From: Enterobacter hormaechei subsp. xiangfangensis | GTDB taxonomy: Bacteria; Pseudomonadota; Gammaproteobacteria; Enterobacterales; Enterobacteriaceae | Length of the DNA: 64,000 bases | Assembly (NCBI RefSeq): GCF_001729785.1 | Contig: NZ_CP017183.1 | Span: forward strand, 744,001-808,000 | Direction of reading: 5' to 3' | Shown: positions 42,739 to 51,802 of the stretch, piece by piece | Position numbering within the stretch: the stretch's first letter is position 1 | How the letters are laid out: every line of letters starts with the position of its first letter | Notes under the pieces: generated by a model | Told to the model about the DNA's origin: nothing | Seen by the model: the letters and a program-made list of their open reading frames with translations, nothing else | The model's database searches: none | Made by a program: the position numbers and the translations under genes

Positions 42739-42786
42739 GAACCTGTCTTATTGTGTTTTCTGGCGAAAATACAATGGGACAGGTTC
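42739..42786 (+). ncRNA. 22-bp RNA hairpin between pdhR and aceE (non-terminator)
   Basis: The arms 42739-42760 and 42765-42786 surround a TGGC tetraloop. Of 22 positions, 19 are Watson-Crick pairs and the other three become G-U pairs in the plus-strand RNA, so the RNA stem is unbroken. No T-run follows, so it is not an intrinsic terminator. It ends 39 bases before the aceE start. A role in mRNA processing, stability or translation of aceE is inferred. Confidence 0.65.
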
Positions 42787-42825
42787 CAGACAAATCAACG
42801 TATTAGATAGATAAGGAATACCCCC

Positions 42826-45489
42826 ATGTCAGAACGTCTCCAAAATGACGTGGATCCGATCGAAACTCGCGACTGGCTACAGGCGATCGAATCGGTCATC
42901 CGTGAAGAAGGTGTTGAGCGCGCTCAGTATCTGATTGATCAGCTGCTTTCTGAAGCACGCAAAGGCGGCGTGAAAGTGGCTTCAGGTGCAGGGGCTAGCA
43001 ACTACGTAAACACGATTGCCGTCGAAGACGAACCGGAATACCCGGGCAATCTGGATCTGGAACGCCGTATCCGTTCTGCTATCCGCTGGAACGCCATCAT
43101 GACCGTTCTGCGCGCATCCAAGAAAGACCTGGAACTGGGTGGCCACATGGCGTCCTTCCAGTCTTCTGCGACCATTTACGAAGTGTGCTTCAACCACTTC
43201 TTCCGTGCAGCTAACGAGAAAGACGGTGGCGATCTGGTGTACTTCCAGGGCCACATCTCTCCGGGCATCTATGCACGTGCCTTCCTGGAAGGTCGTCTGA
43301 CTGAAGAGCAGATGAACAACTTCCGTCAGGAAGTTCACGGTAAGGGTCTGTCTTCTTACCCGCACCCTAAACTGATGCCTGAGTTCTGGCAGTTCCCGAC
43401 CGTATCTATGGGTCTGGGTCCAATCGGTGCGATCTATCAGGCTAAATTCCTGAAGTACCTGGAACACCGTGGTCTGAAAGACACCTCTGAGCAGACCGTT
43501 TACGCCTTCCTGGGCGACGGTGAAATGGATGAGCCAGAATCTAAAGGCGCGATCACCATCGCGACCCGTGAGAAGCTGGACAACCTGTGCTTCATCATCA
43601 ACTGTAACCTGCAACGTCTGGATGGTCCGGTAACCGGTAACGGCAAGATCATCAACGAACTGGAAGGCATCTTCGCAGGTGCTGGCTGGAACGTGATCAA
43701 AGTGATGTGGGGCGGTCGTTGGGATGAACTGCTGCGTAAAGACACCAGCGGTAAACTGATCCAGCTGATGAACGAAACCGTTGACGGCGACTACCAGACC
43801 TTCAAATCTAAAGACGGTGCCTACGTTCGTGAGCACTTCTTCGGCAAATATCCTGAAACCGCAGCCCTGGTTGCAGACTGGACTGACGAGCAGATCTGGG
43901 CGCTGAACCGCGGTGGTCACGATCCGAAGAAAGTTTACGCTGCACTGAAAAAAGCGCGTGAAACCAAAGGTAAAGCGACTGTGATCCTGGCCCACACCAT
44001 CAAAGGTTACGGCATGGGTGATACCGCAGAAGGTAAGAACATCGCTCACCAGGTTAAGAAAATGAACATGGACGGCGTGCGTTATATCCGCGACCGTTTC
44101 AACGTTCCAGTGACCGATGAGCAGGTAGAAAAACTGTCTTACATCACCTTCCCGGAAGGGTCTGAAGAACACAAGTACCTGCACGAACGTCGTCAGGCGC
44201 TGAAAGGCTACCTGCCTGCTCGTCAGCCTAACTTCACCGAGAAGCTGGAACTGCCAGCGCTGGAAGATTTCTCTCAGCTGCTGGAAGAGCAGAACAAAGA
44301 GATCTCTACCACTATCGCTTTCGTTCGTGCCCTGAACGTGATGCTGAAGAACAAGTCGATCAAAGATCGTCTGGTTCCAATCATCGCCGACGAAGCGCGT
44401 ACTTTCGGTATGGAAGGTCTGTTCCGTCAGATCGGTATCTACAGTCCGAACGGCCAGCAGTACACCCCGCAGGACCGTGAGCAGGTTGCATACTACAAAG
44501 AAGACGAGAAAGGCCAGATCCTTCAGGAAGGTATCAACGAACTGGGTGCAGGCGCATCCTGGCTGGCTGCTGCGACCTCTTACAGCACCAACAACCTGCC
44601 GATGATCCCGTTCTACATCTACTACTCCATGTTCGGGTTCCAGCGTATCGGTGACCTGTGCTGGCAGGCAGGCGATCAGCAGGCTCGTGGCTTCCTGATC
44701 GGGGGTACTTCTGGTCGTACGACCCTGAACGGTGAAGGTCTACAGCACGAAGATGGTCACAGCCACATTCAGTCACTGACTATCCCTAACTGTATCTCTT
44801 ACGATCCGTCTTACGCGTACGAAGTGGCAGTCATCATGCATGACGGCTTGCAGCGCATGTACGGTGAAGCGCAAGAGAATATTTACTACTACATCACCAC
44901 CCTGAACGAAAACTACCACATGCCGGCAATGCCAGCAGGCGCCGAGGAAGGTATCCGTAAAGGTATCTACAAACTCGAAACCATCGAAGGTAGCAAAGGT
45001 AAAGTTCAGCTGCTGGGCTCCGGTTCTATCCTGCGTCACGTTCGTGAAGCAGCGCAGATCCTGGCGAAAGACTACGGTGTGGGTTCCGATGTGTACTCTG
45101 TTACCTCCTTCACTGAACTGGCGCGTGATGGCCAGGATTGTGAGCGCTGGAACATGCTGCACCCAATGGAAACCCCACGCGTTCCGTACATCGCTCAGGT
45201 GATGAACGACGCGCCAGCGGTGGCGTCTACTGACTATATGAAACTGTTCGCTGAGCAGGTTCGTACTTACGTTCCAGCTGATGATTATCGCGTACTGGGT
45301 ACTGACGGCTTCGGTCGTTCTGACAGCCGCGAAAACCTGCGTCACCACTTCGAAGTTGATGCTTCCTACGTGGTTGTAGCAGCACTGGGCGAACTGGCTA
45401 AACGTGGCGAAATCGATAAGAAAGTGGTTGCAGACGCAATTACTAAATTCAACATCGATGCAGATAAAGTTAACCCGCGTCTGGCGTAA
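42826..45489 (+). CDS. aceE: pyruvate dehydrogenase E1 component
   Basis: Thiamine-diphosphate enzyme that decarboxylates pyruvate and acetylates the lipoyl groups of AceF; rate-limiting E1 of the complex. It has 887 residues, E. coli length, homodimeric type. The TPP motif [10 protein letters not shown]...NCNLQ is near residue 230-260. The N-terminal 50 residues bind E2. Codon use is strongly biased toward highly expressed codons. aceF begins 14 bases after the stop. Confidence 0.99.
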   Translation: MSERLQNDVDPIETRDWLQAIESVIREEGVERAQYLIDQLLSEARKGGVKVASGAGASNYVNTIAVEDEPEYPGNLDLERRIRSAIRWNAIMTVLRASKKDLELGGHMASFQSSATIYEVCFNHFFRAANEKDGGDLVYFQGHISPGIYARAFLEGRLTEEQMNNFRQEVHGKGLSSYPHPKLMPEFWQFPTVSMGLGPIGAIYQAKFLKYLEHRGLKDTSEQTVYAFLGDGEMDEPESKGAITIATREKLDNLCFIINCNLQRLDGPVTGNGKIINELEGIFAGAGWNVIKVMWGGRWDELLRKDTSGKLIQLMNETVDGDYQTFKSKDGAYVREHFFGKYPETAALVADWTDEQIWALNRGGHDPKKVYAALKKARETKGKATVILAHTIKGYGMGDTAEGKNIAHQVKKMNMDGVRYIRDRFNVPVTDEQVEKLSYITFPEGSEEHKYLHERRQALKGYLPARQPNFTEKLELPALEDFSQLLEEQNKEISTTIAFVRALNVMLKNKSIKDRLVPIIADEARTFGMEGLFRQIGIYSPNGQQYTPQDREQVAYYKEDEKGQILQEGINELGAGASWLAAATSYSTNNLPMIPFYIYYSMFGFQRIGDLCWQAGDQQARGFLIGGTSGRTTLNGEGLQHEDGHSHIQSLTIPNCISYDPSYAYEVAVIMHDGLQRMYGEAQENIYYYITTLNENYHMPAMPAGAEEGIRKGIYKLETIEGSKGKVQLLGSGSILRHVREAAQILAKDYGVGSDVYSVTSFTELARDGQDCERWNMLHPMETPRVPYIAQVMNDAPAVASTDYMKLFAEQVRTYVPADDYRVLGTDGFGRSDSRENLRHHFEVDASYVVVAALGELAKRGEIDKKVVADAITKFNIDADKVNPRLA

Positions 45490-45503
45490 GAGGTAAAAGA
45501 ATA

Positions 45504-47402
45504 ATGGCTATCGAAATCAATGTACCGGACATCGGGGCTGATGAAGTTGAAATCACCGAGATCCTGGTCAAAGTGGGCGACAAAGTTGAAGCTGAACAGT
45601 CGCTGATCACCGTAGAAGGCGACAAAGCTTCTATGGAAGTCCCGTCTCCTCAGGCTGGCATCGTTAAAGAGATCAAAGTCTCTGTTGGCGATAAAACCGA
45701 GACTGGAAAACTGATCATGATTTTCGATTCCGCCGACGGTGCAGCATCTGCTGCACCTGCGCAGGAAGAGAAGAAAGAAGCCGCTCCTGCTGCTGCTCCA
45801 GCGGCGGCCGCGGCAGCGAAAGAAGTGAACGTGCCTGACATCGGCGGTGACGAAGTTGAAGTCACTGAAATCCTGGTGAAAGTGGGCGATACCGTTGCGG
45901 CTGAGCAGTCACTGATCACCGTAGAAGGCGATAAAGCCTCTATGGAAGTACCAGCGCCATTCGCCGGTACCGTTAAAGAGATCAAGATCAACACCGGTGA
46001 CAAAGTGTCTACGGGTTCCCTGATCATGATTTTCGAAGTGGCGGGCTCTGAAGGCGCTGCGGCTCCAGCGAAAGCGGAAGCTGCTCCGGCTCCGGCTGCT
46101 GCACCAGCGGCTGCTGGCGGCGTGAAAGACGTTAACGTACCAGACATCGGCGGTGACGAAGTTGAAGTGACCGAAGTGATGGTGAAAGTGGGCGACAAAG
46201 TTGCCGCTGAACAGTCACTGATCACCGTTGAAGGCGACAAAGCTTCCATGGAAGTGCCTGCGCCGTTCGCGGGTACCGTTAAAGAGATCAAAATCAGCAC
46301 CGGCGACAAAGTCTCTACCGGCTCTCTGATCATGGTCTTCGAAGTGGAAGGCGCTGCACCTGCCGCCGCTCCTGCTGCTGCGGCTGCTCCGGCACCGGCT
46401 GCTGCACCGGCTCAGGCTGCTAAACCGGCTGCTGCCCCTGCTGCTAAAGCAGAAAAATCTGAGTTCGCTGAAAACGACGCTTATGTCCACGCGACTCCGC
46501 TGATCCGTCGCCTGGCGCGCGAATTCGGCGTGAACCTGGCGAAAGTGAAGGGCACCGGCCGTAAAGGTCGTATCCTGCGCGAAGACGTTCAGGCTTACGT
46601 GAAAGACGCGGTGAAACGCGCCGAAGCTGCACCTGCGGCAGCCGCTGGCGGCGGTATCCCGGGTATGCTGCCATGGCCGAAAGTGGACTTCAGCAAGTTC
46701 GGCGAAATCGAAGAAGTGGAACTGGGCCGTATCCAGAAAATCTCCGGTGCTAACCTGAGCCGTAACTGGGTGATGATCCCGCACGTTACCCACTTCGATA
46801 AGACCGATATCACCGATCTGGAAGCGTTCCGTAAACAGCAGAACGCCGAAGCTGAGAAGCGTAAGCTGGACGTGAAGTTCACCCCAGTGGTCTTCATCAT
46901 GAAAGCGGTTGCGGCGGCGCTGGAACAGATGCCACGCTTCAACAGCTCCCTGTCCGAAGACGGCCAGAAGCTGACGCTGAAGAAATACATCAACATCGGT
47001 GTTGCGGTTGATACGCCAAATGGTCTGGTTGTTCCGGTCTTCAAAGACGTGAACAAGAAGAGCGTCACAGAGCTGTCCCGTGAACTGACCACCATCTCCA
47101 AGAAAGCGCGTGATGGTAAGCTGACTGCCGGCGAAATGCAGGGCGGCTGCTTCACCATCTCCAGCATCGGCGGCCTGGGTACCACCCACTTCGCGCCGAT
47201 TGTGAACGCGCCGGAAGTGGCTATCCTCGGTGTGTCCAAGTCCGCGATGGAGCCGGTGTGGAATGGCAAAGAGTTCGTACCGCGTCTGATGATGCCAATC
47301 TCTCTGTCCTTCGACCACCGCGTGATCGACGGGGCTGATGGTGCGCGTTTCATCACCATCATTAACAACATGCTGAGCGACATTCGCCGCCTGGTGATGT
47401 AA
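45504..47402 (+). CDS. aceF: dihydrolipoamide acetyltransferase (E2)
   Basis: Core of the pyruvate dehydrogenase complex; transfers the acetyl group to CoA. It has 632 residues (E. coli 630 as recalled). Three tandem lipoyl domains, each with the GDKASME lipoylation motif (first Lys at 41), are joined by Ala/Pro-rich swinging linkers. A peripheral subunit-binding domain (near 330-370, [14 protein letters not shown]) and the C-terminal catalytic domain with DHRVIDG (His605) follow. The lipoyl repeats are also highly alike at DNA level. Confidence 0.99.
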   Translation: MAIEINVPDIGADEVEITEILVKVGDKVEAEQSLITVEGDKASMEVPSPQAGIVKEIKVSVGDKTETGKLIMIFDSADGAASAAPAQEEKKEAAPAAAPAAAAAAKEVNVPDIGGDEVEVTEILVKVGDTVAAEQSLITVEGDKASMEVPAPFAGTVKEIKINTGDKVSTGSLIMIFEVAGSEGAAAPAKAEAAPAPAAAPAAAGGVKDVNVPDIGGDEVEVTEVMVKVGDKVAAEQSLITVEGDKASMEVPAPFAGTVKEIKISTGDKVSTGSLIMVFEVEGAAPAAAPAAAAAPAPAAAPAQAAKPAAAPAAKAEKSEFAENDAYVHATPLIRRLAREFGVNLAKVKGTGRKGRILREDVQAYVKDAVKRAEAAPAAAAGGGIPGMLPWPKVDFSKFGEIEEVELGRIQKISGANLSRNWVMIPHVTHFDKTDITDLEAFRKQQNAEAEKRKLDVKFTPVVFIMKAVAAALEQMPRFNSSLSEDGQKLTLKKYINIGVAVDTPNGLVVPVFKDVNKKSVTELSRELTTISKKARDGKLTAGEMQGGCFTISSIGGLGTTHFAPIVNAPEVAILGVSKSAMEPVWNGKEFVPRLMMPISLSFDHRVIDGADGARFITIINNMLSDIRRLVM

Positions 47403-47405
47403 TCG

Positions 47406-47433
47406 AAAAGCCGGCCAATCGGCCGGCTTTTTT
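47406..47433 (+). terminator. aceEF terminator
   Basis: AAAAGCCGGCC pairs with GGCCGGCTTTT around an AATC loop, followed by T. It separates aceEF from the lpd promoter, with partial readthrough known in E. coli. Confidence 0.9.
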
Positions 47434-47499
47434 CTGATAATCTCATGGGGTTTTTGAGGTTATTGGTGAAAGCGATAATTCGTGAGCCGTTTGTTGTTT

Positions 47500-47526
47500 C
47501 AAAATTGTTAACAATTTTGTAAAATA
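47500..47526 (+). promoter_or_regulatory. lpd promoter region with 20-bp palindrome
   Basis: A perfect 20-base palindrome (47500-47519, centred on GTTAAC) directly abuts TAAAAT (47520-47525), a likely lpd -10. TGTTAA and TGTAAA, 11 bases apart within it, look like an ArcA direct repeat. ArcA is a known repressor of lpd. The -35 is weak, as for an activator- or repressor-dependent promoter. Confidence 0.5.
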
Positions 47527-47577
47527 CGGGCGGATAGAACGACCCGGTGGACGACGGGTATACATTAAGAGGTCATG

Positions 47578-49002
47578 ATGAGCACAGAAATCAAAACTCA
47601 GGTCGTAGTACTTGGGGCAGGCCCGGCAGGTTATTCCGCAGCATTTCGCGCCGCGGATTTAGGTCTGGAAACCGTCATCGTAGAACGTTACAGCACCCTC
47701 GGCGGTGTTTGTCTGAACGTCGGCTGTATCCCTTCTAAAGCGCTGCTGCACGTAGCGAAAGTTATCGAAGAAGCCAAAGCGCTGGCTGAACACGGTATCG
47801 TCTTCGGCGAGCCGAAGACCGACATCGACAAAATTCGTACCTGGAAAGAGAAAGTTATCACTCAGCTGACCGGCGGTCTGGCGGGTATGGCCAAAGGCCG
47901 TAAAGTGAAAGTGGTAAACGGTCTGGGTAAATTCACCGGTGCGAACACCCTGGAAGTGGAAGGTGAAAACGGTAAAACCGTGATTAACTTCGATAACGCG
48001 ATCATCGCGGCAGGCTCTCGCCCAATCGAACTGCCATTCATTCCACATGAAGATCCACGCGTGTGGGATTCCACCGATGCGCTGGAGCTGAAAACCGTTC
48101 CTAAGCGTCTGCTGGTTATGGGCGGCGGTATCATCGGTCTGGAAATGGGTACCGTGTACCATGCGCTGGGTTCAGAGATTGACGTGGTTGAAATGTTCGA
48201 CCAGGTTATCCCGGCTGCCGACAAAGACATCGTTAAAGTCTTCACCAAACGCATCAGCAAGAAATTCAACCTGATGCTGGAAACCAAAGTGACTGCCGTT
48301 GAAGCGAAAGAAGACGGTATTTACGTTTCCATGGAAGGCAAAAAAGCCCCATCCGAACCACAGCGTTACGACGCCGTGCTGGTGGCTATCGGCCGTGTGC
48401 CGAACGGTAAAAACCTCGACGCGGGCAAAGCTGGCGTGGAAGTGGACGACCGTGGCTTCATCCGCGTTGACAAACAGCTGCGTACCAACGTGCCGCACAT
48501 CTTTGCTATCGGCGATATCGTCGGTCAGCCAATGCTGGCGCACAAAGGTGTTCACGAAGGTCACGTTGCCGCTGAAGTTATCGCCGGCATGAAGCACTAC
48601 TTCGATCCGAAAGTGATCCCATCTATCGCCTACACCGAGCCAGAAGTTGCATGGGTTGGTCTGACTGAGAAAGAAGCGAAAGAGAAAGGCATCAGCTACG
48701 AAACCGCCACCTTCCCGTGGGCTGCTTCTGGCCGTGCTATCGCGTCCGACTGCGCAGACGGTATGACCAAACTGATCTTCGACAAAGAAACTCACCGTGT
48801 AATCGGTGGTGCGATTGTCGGTACCAACGGCGGCGAGCTGCTGGGTGAAATCGGTCTGGCTATCGAAATGGGCTGTGACGCGGAAGACATCGCGCTGACC
48901 ATCCACGCTCACCCGACTCTGCACGAGTCCGTGGGCCTGGCGGCAGAAGTGTTTGAAGGTAGCATCACCGACCTGCCAAACGCGAAAGCGAAGAAGAAAT
49001 AA
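47578..49002 (+). CDS. lpd: dihydrolipoamide dehydrogenase (E3)
   Basis: FAD enzyme that reoxidises the lipoyl groups of the pyruvate and 2-oxoglutarate dehydrogenases and the glycine cleavage system. The ATG at 47578 (MSTEIKTQ) gives 474 residues, E. coli length. A tandem ATG at 47575 is too close to AAGAGG. FAD-binding GAGPAGYSAA, redox disulfide GGVCLNVGCIPSKALL (Cys45/Cys50), NAD-binding GGGIIGLEMGTVYHALG and the C-terminal His-Glu pair in HAHPTLHES are all present. It has its own promoter besides pdhR readthrough. Confidence 0.99.
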   Translation: MSTEIKTQVVVLGAGPAGYSAAFRAADLGLETVIVERYSTLGGVCLNVGCIPSKALLHVAKVIEEAKALAEHGIVFGEPKTDIDKIRTWKEKVITQLTGGLAGMAKGRKVKVVNGLGKFTGANTLEVEGENGKTVINFDNAIIAAGSRPIELPFIPHEDPRVWDSTDALELKTVPKRLLVMGGGIIGLEMGTVYHALGSEIDVVEMFDQVIPAADKDIVKVFTKRISKKFNLMLETKVTAVEAKEDGIYVSMEGKKAPSEPQRYDAVLVAIGRVPNGKNLDAGKAGVEVDDRGFIRVDKQLRTNVPHIFAIGDIVGQPMLAHKGVHEGHVAAEVIAGMKHYFDPKVIPSIAYTEPEVAWVGLTEKEAKEKGISYETATFPWAASGRAIASDCADGMTKLIFDKETHRVIGGAIVGTNGGELLGEIGLAIEMGCDAEDIALTIHAHPTLHESVGLAAEVFEGSITDLPNAKAKKK

Positions 49003-49015
49003 GTTTCTTCAGATG

Positions 49016-49043
49016 AAAAAAGCGGCCTCAGGCCGCTTTTTTT
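49016..49043 (+). terminator. lpd terminator
   Basis: GCGGCC and GGCCGC around TCA, flanked by A- and T-runs, 13 bases after the lpd stop. The symmetric A/T flanks could also end transcription of the convergent minus-strand gene. Confidence 0.88.
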
Positions 49044-49054
49044 ATGCACTGCGT

Positions 49055-49846
49055 TCAGGGGGTGACAGGCTGCCAGGTTTTATCCGGGTGGTATGCAGCG
49101 AGCGCCTGCGCTTTCTGCGCCGAATCGTTGCCGAGATTTGCCTGATAAACCTTGTCTTCCTGGTTAACGACAAAGCTCATTACCCCCGTCTGACCATAGC
49201 TTACGGGCCAGGCAACCATCGCAAAGCCATTTTTATCCGACAGAATGCGGAACCGATAGCCGTGATAGCCCATACCAGGCTCCGGCGGGCTAAAGGCGGG
49301 ACCCAGCGGGCTTGGCGCTTCGCCCGGCGAGATGGGCCAGTACAGGCCGTCTTTTAGCCCTGGCGTGCTGACAATCTTCTGCGCATAGCGGTGGTTCATG
49401 GCGTAGTAGCTCCGCTGTGCGTCGACGTAGGCGTGCAGCGCTTCGATAGCCGCGAGTTCGTTGCGGCCGATTTCGCGGGTCAGGATCTCATCAGCCGCTT
49501 TCTGCATATCAAATTGCCAGCCCTCTTTTTTCTTCACTACCGGTATGGGGAGTTGCCAGCCGTTATCGCCAACTGACAGATGGGCAATATCGCCGCTGAT
49601 TTCGGTACGATGGTTTATCTTCCAGTCACGCAGGAATCGAGCCACCGCCTCCGGATCAACCCCTTCAGGTGGCAGATAGTCGCGCCAGTTATCCCCCAGC
49701 AGGTCGGCCATCGCGCTCTCATTCTGCTCGCTGATGGCCTTCGTCAGGGCATTGGCCGCCTGCTCAGGTGTGGAGAAAGATTGCTGGGCGAAGGCGAAGG
49801 TGGATACCATCAACAACAGCATTCCACCGATCGGTTTCATGTTCAT
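49055..49846 (-). CDS. DUF2950-type secreted protein of unknown function
   Basis: Exported protein of unknown function. The ATG at 49846 behind GGGAG gives 263 residues. The in-frame extension upstream runs into the preceding gene and is rejected. A signal peptide of about 20 residues is clear (MNMKPIGGMLLLMVSTFAFA, then QQSF). The mature part has a predicted helical region (30-80, EQAANALTKAISEQNESAMADLL), a repeated-tyrosine stretch AYVDAQRSYYAMNHRYAQKI and YHGYRFRIL, which I associate with the DUF2950 family. It lies ten bases downstream of the DUF3300 gene. As recalled, E. coli K-12 has no counterpart here. Confidence 0.8.
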   Translation of the reverse strand: MNMKPIGGMLLLMVSTFAFAQQSFSTPEQAANALTKAISEQNESAMADLLGDNWRDYLPPEGVDPEAVARFLRDWKINHRTEISGDIAHLSVGDNGWQLPIPVVKKKEGWQFDMQKAADEILTREIGRNELAAIEALHAYVDAQRSYYAMNHRYAQKIVSTPGLKDGLYWPISPGEAPSPLGPAFSPPEPGMGYHGYRFRILSDKNGFAMVAWPVSYGQTGVMSFVVNQEDKVYQANLGNDSAQKAQALAAYHPDKTWQPVTP

Positions 49847-49856
49847 AGCGGCTCCC

Positions 49857-51353
49857 TTAACGACGGTGGAATTCATGGTGTTCGGTATGGTGTTCGGACA
49901 GCTGCTGGCGGAAGCTGGCACGCTGCTCACTGTTCAGCGACGCGTGCTGGCGGCTTTGCAGCCCGCGCTGGTGCTGGGCCTGCCAGCTGGCCGAACGGCT
50001 GTCGTTGCCGCTCAGGGCGTTTGCCCGCAGCGGCTGATGCTGAACCTGCGTCGGGCGTCTGGTTTGCGCAAGAGTATTATTCATCTGTTGTGCGTGGGGC
50101 CGCGCGCTGTCGTAGCCGCGATAGTTGCTGCGCTGAGAGAGCTGCTTCAGTTGCTGCGCGGACGCTGAATGTTGCGGGAAATGCGCGTCGCCATGCTGTA
50201 GCTGTGTGAGAGTTTTGCCCGTCGACTGCTGTACCTGCGCCATCGCGGCCTGCCGCTGGCTATCGCGGTTGACCGGCTGCTGCCGGGTAGCGCTCAACCC
50301 GCCCGGCACTGAAGTCTGATGATAGCGGCTGGCAAGCTGGCTATTGGCGTAGGGCACGCCGTTGCGGTAGGCCGGATTATGCTGCCAGACCTGGTGATTA
50401 TCGGTACGGTGCTCGCCGGTGATCTTATTGAAGTTATTAACATTAATATTAATGTTATCGCCGTTATGCGAATAACCGCCGTGGTGATCGTCATCATGAT
50501 CGTGATGATGATCGTCGTCATCGTCCCAGTCGATGTTACTGAACAGCGCATAGGTGGTGGCTACGCCGAGGCTATAGCCAAAGCCTCTGACAAAACTATT
50601 GGTAAACTGCTGGCCGGGAGACGGAGGCAGATACACCGGCGGATAGCTGGCATTTGGCCACGTGCCGTAAACGGTGGAAGGGTTGTAGGTAGGGACATAA
50701 ACCACCTGTGGATCGGCTGGCTCAATTTTAATCACCGTCGGACTAGCCGACGTTGACGTCGCGGCTGTACTGGCGGAGGCTGGCGCAGATTTTTTCACGG
50801 TGGTGACGGTCTGCTGCGGGGTGGATTGCAATGTGCCTGTCTGCTTCGCCAGCAGGCGCAGACGCTGCACGGAATCCATCACATCCTTTGGCTGGGCCAG
50901 AAAGGCGTCGCCGAGGCTTTGTACCCACGACGGGTTTTCCCCCATCAGCGACATTAACTGCGGAAAGGCGACCAGCGATTTCACGCTGGCATCCCATGGC
51001 TGCCCGCTGACCGCCTGAATGGCGGCATCGCCCTGCATTTTAGGGTTGTCCTTTGACCACTGGGCGGCCTGAATCACGCTCGCCGGATAGGTTGAGGCCA
51101 TCAGAATTTGCGACAGCAGCGCGTCGGGGTAGAGCGCAATGGGCGCGGTCCACTGATCGATCTGCGCGGCGGTATAGGCAGGGGTGGCCACCGGGGCAGG
51201 CTGTGCTGCCGGGTCGGGGAGCTGCGGGGCTACCGGCGCAGGTGCGGGAGCGGGTTCCGTTGCGCGGCTTTTAACGAACATGACGCCCGAGGCGGCAAAC
51301 AGCCCCGCACTGCAAAGCAGAACAAGAAGATGTGGTTTAAAAGGCAACTTCAT
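49857..51353 (-). CDS. yacH: DUF3300 envelope protein (YacH-like)
   Basis: Unknown function; occupies the yacH position between lpd and acnB. It has 498 residues (E. coli YacH as recalled is longer). N-terminal membrane anchor or signal (8-28). A Pro/Ala linker (33-58). The DUF3300 domain (about 60-275) has AQIDQWTAPIALYPDALLSQ and QPWDASVKSLVAFPQLM. A run of Asp and His follows (275-296), likely metal-binding, then GDNININVNNFN. The last 180 residues are Gln/His/Arg/Ser-rich and probably disordered. It is first in a two-gene operon with the DUF2950 gene. Confidence 0.85.
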   Translation of the reverse strand: MKLPFKPHLLVLLCSAGLFAASGVMFVKSRATEPAPAPAPVAPQLPDPAAQPAPVATPAYTAAQIDQWTAPIALYPDALLSQILMASTYPASVIQAAQWSKDNPKMQGDAAIQAVSGQPWDASVKSLVAFPQLMSLMGENPSWVQSLGDAFLAQPKDVMDSVQRLRLLAKQTGTLQSTPQQTVTTVKKSAPASASTAATSTSASPTVIKIEPADPQVVYVPTYNPSTVYGTWPNASYPPVYLPPSPGQQFTNSFVRGFGYSLGVATTYALFSNIDWDDDDDHHHDHDDDHHGGYSHNGDNININVNNFNKITGEHRTDNHQVWQHNPAYRNGVPYANSQLASRYHQTSVPGGLSATRQQPVNRDSQRQAAMAQVQQSTGKTLTQLQHGDAHFPQHSASAQQLKQLSQRSNYRGYDSARPHAQQMNNTLAQTRRPTQVQHQPLRANALSGNDSRSASWQAQHQRGLQSRQHASLNSEQRASFRQQLSEHHTEHHEFHRR

Positions 51354-51673
51354 AGATTGACTCCAACGAGACGAGTGCAGTGCCGTGAGGCGTTGCTGTT
51401 GCCGCGAGTATCATTCACCCGTGTTTTACAGTTTTGACTTTTGTTGGGAAAAACTCTGAAGCATCCGGATAAAGAGTGTGAGTATTTATTACACAATTAT
51501 ATCGGATGGCTGAGCAGGCGACGGAAATTCAGAAGGCCGCTCTTGCGAGCGACCAGCAGCGCGTTGCCGGGGGGACGACAGACTTACGGAACTGCTTCCG
51601 GGCCCGGTGACGGGGTGCTACATCATGCTTAACGATTCAGCAAATTTTTTAATGTTGCTTTTTTGTAAACAGA
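51354..51673. other. yacH-acnB divergent intergenic region
   Basis: About 320 bases without a gene between divergent genes. Promoter elements for the DUF3300 gene could not be fixed. The stretch holds no repeat that I recognise. Confidence 0.4.
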
Positions 51674-51702
51674 TTAACACTGTGCAGAAATCCTGCTATG
51701 CT
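51674..51702 (+). promoter_or_regulatory. probable acnB promoter
   Basis: TTAACA (51674-51679), 17 bases, then TATGCT (51697-51702) with an upstream TGC extended -10. It predicts a leader of about 95 bases before the GTG start. TGTAAAC and TTAACA around the -35 resemble ArcA half-sites, fitting known ArcA control of acnB. Confidence 0.65.
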
Positions 51703-51802
51703 GCCCGACGCGGTATCGGGCATTTACCCTACAAACTGCTGTCTCACAGGAGCGTGAAGAGAACGCCCGCCGCATATGACAATGAGAGCGAGGAGAACCG
51801 TC

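Noticed and set aside
42982..44184. 400-residue open frame antisense to aceE
   Set aside because: Same codon-bias artefact in a highly expressed gene, without domain similarity.
45504..46350. Repeated units resembling a tandem repeat or CRISPR array
   Set aside because: They are in frame and encode the three lipoyl domains of AceF; spacing and content are protein-coding.
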